DNA of 64,000 nt, taken from positions 4,248,001 through 4,312,000 of the forward strand of contig NZ_CP014263.1 in the NCBI RefSeq assembly GCF_001988955.1, written 5' to 3'. The first letter of the stretch is position 1; the number at the start of each line of letters is the position of its first letter. A program made the translations under genes and the position numbers. This document shows, piece after piece, positions 57,879 through 64,000 of this stretch. The notes under the pieces are model-generated. The model did no database searches and had not been told where the DNA came from. It saw nothing but the letters and a program-made list of their open reading frames with translations. The DNA is from Spirosoma montaniterrae (lineage in GTDB: Bacteria; Bacteroidota; Bacteroidia; Cytophagales; Spirosomataceae).

Positions 57879-60221
57879 CTACCGAACAAGCACGGGCATC
57901 CGCTGCCAGCCGTGCCGGGTATCTACCTGTAGCAAATGCCACCCCGGCAACAGCCCATCGGTCGGTATTTGTTTCAGTACGCCCGACACCGGCCTGGGCT
58001 TTCCCTGACGCCCGTCAGATGTAATCCATGTGGCTGTGGTTTCCTGTTCGGGCATTACCACCGTCAGCGGTTGCCCATTGTCGACGGGGTTGGGGAACAC
58101 GAATGGCGTGTTCGTTGCAACGCCATATACCAGTTCGTCTTCGGTCAGAATAATCTCGCCGGTTTGGGTTGTCAGCCGCACCCGATAGCGGGTAGCACCG
58201 GCTGTAGGGGGGCGGTCGGCGAAAGTGTAGCTGGTTTGGCCTGGTGTGGGCGTCTGGGTTTGCAGCGTTGTGTACGTATCGGCGGTGGCGCGTTCTAATG
58301 CCAGACTTCGCAGGTTCCAGACGGTGCCGAGGGTGAGGTCTAACCGAGCGGTGTCGGCCACGAGTTGCCGGGCCAGCCAGTTGGTCACGTAACAGCCCAC
58401 GCCCTGCCGCTGGTAGTTGATCGTAAAACCGGCCTGCACCGGCCTTCCGGCCAAAACCGGCCACACGGCCACAAACGGCCCATCAACGGGCGATACCATC
58501 GCTACGGTGTCTGTAACCTGCCGGGTTGGTTCGAGGTACTGACGCCCTAATCGGTACACCTGATACGTCGACACATTGGGCTGACGCGCCCAGCTTACCA
58601 CAACCCGGTCGGGGCAGTTGAGCAAGACCCGCACCGGCACCGGACGCACAATGGCAAATGTATCGCTCAGAAACGTGCGCGTACCCGTAACGATGCGAAG
58701 GCGAGCCAGTTGAGTACGGTCGGGCGGCAACCACCACACCATCTGATCGGCCAGCCTGACATTCGTAGCGACAGGTTGCCAAGCCGTTTCGCCGACCATC
58801 TGCACCGATACTGTACCGCGCTCGTCGGTATTTCCCAGCCAAAGCCAGCGCAGGGGCTGTTGCTGACCGGCCAGTAACGCGGCCCCGGTGGTAGGACTAA
58901 ACCACGTCATAATCGAATCGGTAGCGTAAGCCACTGCAAACGACTGCGACCCGTCGGGCAGGCGACTGGCACCAACCCAAACGCGATACACGCCCGGCGC
59001 AGGCTGCATCAGCGATACCTGTTCAACGTTATTGACCCGGTCGATGCCGCGCCGGGCAGGCAACCGCACCGAGTCGGGATGAATAGCCGCCGACAGCACC
59101 CACGGTCGTAGTAACTCGCCGGATTTATCGGCCTTTTCAACCCATAAATCGAGGTCTTGCCGCAGTATACCGTCCGCCGAAGGTGTGTCGTTCCAGGCAA
59201 GAGCGACTGCCAGCCGGGCAGCACCGGGTGGCACCGTCAGTGTAAACGATTGGGTAGTATTTATGGTCGATACGCCCGTTTGATAGTACCGGTTTTGGGC
59301 GAGCGTAACGGCCCCGAGCGCGTTCAGACTCCCAAATCCCGCGTCGTGGTCGGGGCCGGGCAGGCCAATATCCTGACATGATGCCAGCAAACACGCCCGT
59401 ACCCACGCTACCGATGGCAGTTGCCCCGTTTGGTAGCGGTAGGTTTGCTGGAGCAATGCCCCTACGCCCGATACCAAAGCCGCCGACTCCGACGTGCCGT
59501 TGTTGCCATACGCAACCAGTTCGGGCCGAATGCGCCCGTCGTTGGCAGGGCCACGCGAACTGCGGGGTTCCAGCACGCCCCGGCTGCTGATACCGCCCAC
59601 CACCAAAACATTTTTTGCCTGCTTGAACTCGCCCGTCAGGGTCAGATATGGCCCCGGCAGGGGTGTATTGGCCGGGCGTTCGTCGCCACTGTTGCCCGAC
59701 GAAAACACGTGCAGCAACGTTGGCTCCTGCATCACCTGCCGGTCGTAGGCCAACGCTTCTGGGCCGTAGAACCGCTCCATATCAACTCCATACGAATGGT
59801 TTTGGACAGACACGCCAAGCCGACGCAGATCGGGCAGGGTATCGGGCAAGAGCCGCTCGAACGACGATGCCGCCAGCCGAACGCCCGGTGCCACGCCCCG
59901 GCTGGTACTGGCGGTATTACCGGCCCCACCCAGCAGTGTTGCCATGATGGTCGAATGGTCGGAGAACCGGCTCGACAACGTTGACGTGGGTACGATACGG
60001 CCCCGAAAATCGATGTCCGTTGTATCGAACGATGCTTCTTTGACCGATATGGTCAGGCCCGCGCCGGTCAGGTCTGGGTAGCGTAAGCGCACGGCCTGTA
60101 GACCGTGTAAACCAAAGTCATAACCGCTAACGGCACGCGCCTGCGGGTCGGCTGTTTGCGCCCGCACGGCCAGCAACGTGCCACTGCTTATCAACCAGAA
60201 AAGAGCAAACCATAGTCGCAT
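57879..60221 (-). CDS. secreted S8 (subtilisin-like) protease with C-terminal sorting domain
   Basis: 780 residues from MRLWFALFWLISSGTLLAVRAQ, a signal peptide; a GTG 12 codons upstream is open. Subtilisin landmarks: His in SDHSTIMATLLGGAG, NHSYG, oxyanion Asn in FSSGNSGDE, Ser in NNGTSESAALVSGVGALL. Where the catalytic Asp strand is expected the sequence reads LTISVKEASFDTTD, with Glu in the usual Asp place. After a jelly-roll domain and fibronectin-like repeats comes FVFPNPVDNGQPLTVVMPEQ...GLLPGWHLLQVDTRHGWQRMPVLVR, a type A T9SS sorting domain, so it is exported by the type IX system. Convergent with the metallopeptidase gene. Confidence 0.88.
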   Translation of the reverse strand: MRLWFALFWLISSGTLLAVRAQTADPQARAVSGYDFGLHGLQAVRLRYPDLTGAGLTISVKEASFDTTDIDFRGRIVPTSTLSSRFSDHSTIMATLLGGAGNTASTSRGVAPGVRLAASSFERLLPDTLPDLRRLGVSVQNHSYGVDMERFYGPEALAYDRQVMQEPTLLHVFSSGNSGDERPANTPLPGPYLTLTGEFKQAKNVLVVGGISSRGVLEPRSSRGPANDGRIRPELVAYGNNGTSESAALVSGVGALLQQTYRYQTGQLPSVAWVRACLLASCQDIGLPGPDHDAGFGSLNALGAVTLAQNRYYQTGVSTINTTQSFTLTVPPGAARLAVALAWNDTPSADGILRQDLDLWVEKADKSGELLRPWVLSAAIHPDSVRLPARRGIDRVNNVEQVSLMQPAPGVYRVWVGASRLPDGSQSFAVAYATDSIMTWFSPTTGAALLAGQQQPLRWLWLGNTDERGTVSVQMVGETAWQPVATNVRLADQMVWWLPPDRTQLARLRIVTGTRTFLSDTFAIVRPVPVRVLLNCPDRVVVSWARQPNVSTYQVYRLGRQYLEPTRQVTDTVAMVSPVDGPFVAVWPVLAGRPVQAGFTINYQRQGVGCYVTNWLARQLVADTARLDLTLGTVWNLRSLALERATADTYTTLQTQTPTPGQTSYTFADRPPTAGATRYRVRLTTQTGEIILTEDELVYGVATNTPFVFPNPVDNGQPLTVVMPEQETTATWITSDGRQGKPRPVSGVLKQIPTDGLLPGWHLLQVDTRHGWQRMPVLVR

Positions 60222-60370
60222 GGCAATAGAAAAGAGGCTGAAAATCAGTTTAGGCACAATGCACTACAAATAGCAACAAAATACCCACGGATTCAACCTT
60301 ATTTCACGCCATTTTCGTAAAATCGGGGCGGGTCAGAGGAAAAATTAAGCCAGTTGTACTTATAGACATT

Positions 60371-62020
60371 ATGAACGCGTTCTTCCGTACAATTTCCCGA
60401 TCCACGGCAGTTGCCATAGGCAGCGGATTGGTTCTGACCACGTCTGGTACATCATCACTGGCGCAGCGTGCGGCACCCCTGCCTGCCAACTGGCAGCGGG
60501 CCGGTTCGGTATGGGCTGCACCCGATCAGGCTGCGCTGAAAACCAAACCGGGCGATGCGCTGCTGATTGGCACAACAGGGCAACCCTACGTGCTGGCAAC
60601 GACCACCAACGATTTTGCCCTGACAATGGACCTGCTGACTACGCCCGGTGCCGATGTGCAGATTACGCTACCGAGCGGTCAGCCCATCCATCTCGGCAAT
60701 GTCAGGCTTAGCAAAGCACCCGGCTTATGGCAATCGGTTGAGGTGCGTTACCGGGCAACGGGCAACCGCCCGCCGATGCTCGAAAAACTGGCACTCAACG
60801 GCGTAACCATCAGCGAGGGACAGACACTGTCGGCGCAGCGTAATGGCGTGGTCAGTTTGAACGCGCTCAACGGCTCGGTGGCGGTGCGTAATGTGGTCTA
60901 CAAACCTTTTGCCGCCCGCGAGGTAGTGCGCTGGAGCGGGCCGATTCGGTACGTGATCTACGAAAAAGAAAACCGCAGCCGCGACGAAGCCCAGCAACAA
61001 AAAATCCTGAAGCAGGATACAACGTCGCAGCTTACGTATGAAGTGGCTTATGGCGGGCCGCGTCATTACACCATTCTGTTCGATGGCAAATTGAATGCCC
61101 TGCAAGGTGGTGATTACCAGTTCGATCTGCACCAGGGCGGTATTGCCGGGCTGTGGATTGATGGCAAACCCGTTGTTCCGGTCGATTATCACGATCTGGG
61201 CCAGCCGACGTCGGTCAGAACCAACCTGACTGCCGGTCTGCACGACGTACAGGTAATGTTTACGCGTTCGTGGGCGCGGCCCGGCCTGGGCCTGTTTGTG
61301 TCGCAGGATGGCGTTCGTCCACAGGCGTTGCATACGCTATCGTCATTGCCCGAACCCGATCCGGTGGGCGTTATCAGCGTGAAAGCCAACGCCCGGCCCG
61401 AACTGGTACGGTCGTTTGTGCAAATGCCCGGCGAAAAAACCAAGCGTACCCATAGTCTGTCGGTTGGCACACCCGATAGCTATCATTTCACGCTCGACCT
61501 GAACCAGATGACGCTGCTGCAAGCCTGGAAAGGGGATTTTGCCGACGTAACCGAAATGTGGTACGAACGTGGCGAACCGCAGCTACTGCGCCCGATGGGA
61601 ACCGTAGTGCGCCCACCGGCCCAGCCCGCTTTAGCCATACTCGCCACCGACGCAGCCGTTTGGCCCGATAGTTTGGCCGATACTATGTTGCAATACAAAG
61701 GCCTGGCAGTCGACAAGGCCGGTTATCCAACCATCGACTATGCACTGGCCGGAGCCACCATAACCGATGCCGTGCGCCCCGGTTCGGATGGCATCAGCCG
61801 AACGCTGACGGTTAGTGGTTCGCCCGGTGGTACGGTCTACTGTCGGGTGGCGGCTGGCTCATCGATTGAGGAAATTAGCAAAGGTCTGTACGCCGTAAAC
61901 GACCGCAGTTACTACGTTCGCATCGACCCGAAAGCAAAAGCCAAACTCCGCCAGAGCAATGGCAAACAGGAGTTGCTGCTGCCGGTTTCAGGCGTGGTGC
62001 GGTATGAGGTGGTATTTTAA
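60371..62020 (+). CDS. secreted PA14/DUF1080-like protein of unknown function
   Basis: 549 residues with a signal ending SGTSSLAQ (about 32). The N-terminal part (DFALTMDLLTTPGADVQITLPSGQPIHLG, WQSVEVRYRA) has the lectin-like sandwich of 3-keto-disaccharide-hydrolase/DUF1080 proteins; next, about 185-330, is a PA14-like domain (YTILFDGKLNALQGGDYQFDLHQGGIAGLWIDGKPV). The remainder (SYHFTLDLNQMTLLQAWKGDFADVTEMWYERGEPQLL) is the type found in proteins encoded beside large secreted dehydrogenases, as here with the gene at 62409. A role in sugar capture is an inference. Confidence 0.75.
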   Translation: MNAFFRTISRSTAVAIGSGLVLTTSGTSSLAQRAAPLPANWQRAGSVWAAPDQAALKTKPGDALLIGTTGQPYVLATTTNDFALTMDLLTTPGADVQITLPSGQPIHLGNVRLSKAPGLWQSVEVRYRATGNRPPMLEKLALNGVTISEGQTLSAQRNGVVSLNALNGSVAVRNVVYKPFAAREVVRWSGPIRYVIYEKENRSRDEAQQQKILKQDTTSQLTYEVAYGGPRHYTILFDGKLNALQGGDYQFDLHQGGIAGLWIDGKPVVPVDYHDLGQPTSVRTNLTAGLHDVQVMFTRSWARPGLGLFVSQDGVRPQALHTLSSLPEPDPVGVISVKANARPELVRSFVQMPGEKTKRTHSLSVGTPDSYHFTLDLNQMTLLQAWKGDFADVTEMWYERGEPQLLRPMGTVVRPPAQPALAILATDAAVWPDSLADTMLQYKGLAVDKAGYPTIDYALAGATITDAVRPGSDGISRTLTVSGSPGGTVYCRVAAGSSIEEISKGLYAVNDRSYYVRIDPKAKAKLRQSNGKQELLLPVSGVVRYEVVF

Positions 62021-62030
62021 CACTGTGATT

Positions 62031-62366
62031 ATGGCTTCTATTACCTGGCCCGACTTTGAGCAAGTAGACATTCGCACAGGCACGGTCGTGGCCGCTGAAG
62101 CATTTCCGCAAGCCCGTAAACCAGCGTATAAACTGACCATCGACTTTGGGCCGCTTGGCCTGAAACGCACGTCGGCACAATTGACGAAATTGTATCAGCT
62201 AAACGAGTTGGTTGGCAAGCAGGTGGTTGCGGTAGTAAACTTTCCGCCCAAACAAATCGCTACGTTCATGAGCGAGTGCTTAGTGCTGGGAGCCGTACAG
62301 GACGACGGCACCGTAACGCTTCTCCAAACCGAACGCCCCACCGAAAACGGATTACGAATTGGTTGA
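62031..62366 (+). CDS. csaA: CsaA-type tRNA-binding protein
   Basis: 111 residues from MASITWPDFEQVDIRTG; the frame is open further upstream inside the preceding gene but the family starts here. It is the OB-fold tRNA-binding domain seen in CsaA and the methionyl-tRNA synthetase C-terminus: VDIRTGTVVAAEAFPQARKPAYKLTIDFG, SAQLTKLY, VVAVVNFPPKQIATFMSECLVLGA, ENGLRIG. Dimeric RNA-binding protein with chaperone-like activity reported in Bacillus. It starts 10 bp after the upstream stop, likely in the same transcript, although functionally unrelated. Confidence 0.92.
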   Translation: MASITWPDFEQVDIRTGTVVAAEAFPQARKPAYKLTIDFGPLGLKRTSAQLTKLYQLNELVGKQVVAVVNFPPKQIATFMSECLVLGAVQDDGTVTLLQTERPTENGLRIG

Positions 62367-62408
62367 ATGAAAAATGCAGAATGAAAAATGAAAAATGACG
62401 GACTTGTC
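62367..62408. repeat. AAAAATG short direct repeats
   Basis: Directly after the CsaA stop the sequence repeats AGAATGAAAAATGAAAAATG-type units up to the next gene start. Low-complexity spacer. Confidence 0.5.
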
Positions 62409-64000
62409 ATGAAAAAAATACTAACTCTTGGAGCACTGATACTCACTCATTCGCTCATTCAATCATTCACAATTGCCCAATCGCGTCCGGCAACGGAAGG
62501 CGATTATTACCGCATCGTTACGCTGCCCATTCCCGAAGACGTTAAACTGGAAGTGGGCGGGCTGGCTCCGATGCCCGATGGTCGGCTGGCGGCCTGTACG
62601 CGCCGGGGCGAAGTCTGGATTGTGGGCAACCCCTACATGCAGGGAAGCCGGGTGCCAACGTTCACACGCTTTGCCAGCGGCCTGCACGAGCCGCTGGGGC
62701 TGATGTGGCACCCCAAAGGCTACCTGCTCTGCACCCAACGGGGCGAAGTGACCAAACTCATCGACAACGACGGCGACGACGTGGCCGACGAGTACCGCTC
62801 GTTTTACAAATGGCCGCTGTCGGGCAACTACCACGAGTATAGCTACGGCCCCGTGATGCTGCCCGATGGCAACATGGTTATTACGCTCAACCTCGACTGG
62901 ATTGGCTTCGGGGCCAGTTTAGCTAAATGGCGCGGCTGGATGCTGAAGTTGAACGACAACGGCGAAATGACGCCCTGGGCTACGGGCCTGCGCTCACCGG
63001 CAGGCTTCGGCGTACTGCGCGATGGCAGTATTTTCTATACCGAAAATCAGGGCGACTGGGTTGGTTCGGGCCGGATGACGCATCTTGAACAAGGCGACTT
63101 TGCGGGCAACCCCGCCGGGCTTCGCTGGACAAGCGAAGCCGGTTCGCCCCTGACGCTCAAACCCGAAGACGTTCCGAGTACGGGGAAGCCCATGCATGAA
63201 GTGGCAAAAACGGTGAAAAACCTGAAGGTGCCCGCCGTGTGGTTTCCGCATACGCTGATGGGCATTTCAACTTCAGACATTAAAGAAGATACCACCAACG
63301 GCGCGTTCGGGCCGTTTTCTGGTCAACTGTTCGTAGGCGATCAGGGCCACAGCAAACTCATGCGGGTGGCGTTGGAGAAAGTCAACGGCGAATGGCAGGG
63401 CGCGTGTTTCCCCTTCCGCGAAGGATTTCAGTCGGGCATTCTGCGGACGGTTTGGGGGCAGGACGGTTCGCTGTTTGTGGGCATGACCAACCGGGGCTGG
63501 GCCAGCACGGGCAAAGACCCCTACGGCATTCAGCGGCTCGTCTGGACCGGCAAAACGCCTTTCGAGATGAAAACCATCCGCTCGAAACCCGATGGTTTCG
63601 AGGTCACGTTCACGCTGCCCGTTGATCGGAAAACCGCCGAAAACCCCGACAGCTACGGCCTGAACAGCTTTACCTACAAGTATCACAAAACCTACGGCAG
63701 CCCCATCGAAGACGCCCGCCCGGTGCCGATTCGGGGCGTAATCGTGGCCGCCGACGGCCTGAGTGCCCGCATCGTGGCCGATACCACCCTGCGCGAAGGA
63801 TACATCCACGAACTGAAAGCCGAAGGTATCCGGTCGGCATCGGGGCTGTCGTTGCTGCACAACACCGGCTATTACACGCTCAACGCTATTGCACCGGGTG
63901 AAAAAGCCAACGTACCCGCCCGCGTCGTAGCTTCGGCGGCACCTGCGCACAACCACGCTGATATGGTGGCTCGGCCTGAATTGGCGAGTGCTTCAACAAA
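62409..64000 (+). CDS. secreted sorbosone-dehydrogenase-like propeller protein, 3' end beyond window
   Basis: 530 codons are visible. Signal MKKILTLGALILTHSLIQSF then TIAQ. The body reads like the glucose/sorbosone dehydrogenase-type beta propeller found in large secreted proteins of this phylum: LEVGGLAPMPDGRLAACTRRGEVWIV, GLHEPLGLMWHPKGYLLCTQRGEVTKLIDNDGDDVADEY, YGPVMLPDGNMVITLNLDW, GLRSPAGFGVLRDGSIFYTENQGDWVGSG, QLFVGDQGHSKLMRV. Family proteins often continue with a cytochrome c or further domains, not visible here. It probably works with the PA14/DUF1080-like protein upstream on exported sugar oxidation. Confidence 0.85.
   Translation, partial: MKKILTLGALILTHSLIQSFTIAQSRPATEGDYYRIVTLPIPEDVKLEVGGLAPMPDGRLAACTRRGEVWIVGNPYMQGSRVPTFTRFASGLHEPLGLMWHPKGYLLCTQRGEVTKLIDNDGDDVADEYRSFYKWPLSGNYHEYSYGPVMLPDGNMVITLNLDWIGFGASLAKWRGWMLKLNDNGEMTPWATGLRSPAGFGVLRDGSIFYTENQGDWVGSGRMTHLEQGDFAGNPAGLRWTSEAGSPLTLKPEDVPSTGKPMHEVAKTVKNLKVPAVWFPHTLMGISTSDIKEDTTNGAFGPFSGQLFVGDQGHSKLMRVALEKVNGEWQGACFPFREGFQSGILRTVWGQDGSLFVGMTNRGWASTGKDPYGIQRLVWTGKTPFEMKTIRSKPDGFEVTFTLPVDRKTAENPDSYGLNSFTYKYHKTYGSPIEDARPVPIRGVIVAADGLSARIVADTTLREGYIHELKAEGIRSASGLSLLHNTGYYTLNAIAPGEKANVPARVVASAAPAHNHADMVARPELASAST

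Overview
The window looks like chromosome of a Bacteroidota member of the Cytophagales, most likely Spirosoma or a close relative (Spirosomataceae). Grounds: a tandem array of MacB/FtsX-type permeases ending in the same NPVKSLRSE-like tail, TonB-dependent receptors, a PVC-type cytochrome, DUF5060/DUF4038 glycosidase, T9SS-like C-terminal domain, curlin repeats, TAnnTTTG-type -7 boxes, and many long intergenic inverted repeats. No rRNA, tRNA, CRISPR array or prophage was seen. This assignment is an inference from gene content; no database was consulted.

Layout. 1-20,900: an efflux locus read on the minus strand: HlyD adaptor, ABC ATPase, then seven paralogous permeases, with two plus-strand Uma2-like nuclease genes and a shrunken SnoaL-like gene tucked between them. 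Both the adaptor operon and the last permease carry a sigma-54-like TGGCA-N6-TTG promoter preceded by two TGTCC-N6-GGACA-like boxes exactly 21 bp apart, suggesting one shared NtrC-type regulator encoded outside the window. 21,000-28,000: two-frame (frameshifted) hydroxypyruvate-isomerase-like TIM barrel, Rpn-type nuclease, PVC-type c-type cytochrome/dehydrogenase, secreted GH140-like glycosidase. 28,100-32,000: cobalamin riboswitch, BtuB-like receptor and BtuG-like propeller lipoprotein, split by an IS605-like remnant that keeps an omegaRNA-like right end and a small ribbon-helix-helix gene but no tnpB. 32,000-37,300: Uma2, an M16 peptidase pair, SDR, second TIM-barrel isomerase. 37,300-50,700: two unknown membrane proteins, lipoprotein, LytS/LytTR two-component pair, histidine kinase overlapping an Nramp-like transporter, a translationally coupled endonuclease V trio, GH2 glycosidase, ModE-like regulator. 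50,800-64,000: an 880-residue curlin-repeat protein, TonB receptor with a dyad operator, thioredoxin, HEFGH metallopeptidase, S8 protease, PA14/DUF1080-like protein, CsaA, and the start of a sorbosone-dehydrogenase-like protein.

The intergenic spaces are dominated by palindromic elements: perfect 32-36 bp inverted repeats at 34018, 36266 and 57716, a 34 bp one at 53476, and an AATCCTGGTTCAGATG family whose last bases form the start codons of two permease genes. The strongest candidates for something new are the tnpB-less omegaRNA-like element inside the vitamin B12 operon and the twin sigma-54 control modules of the permease array.
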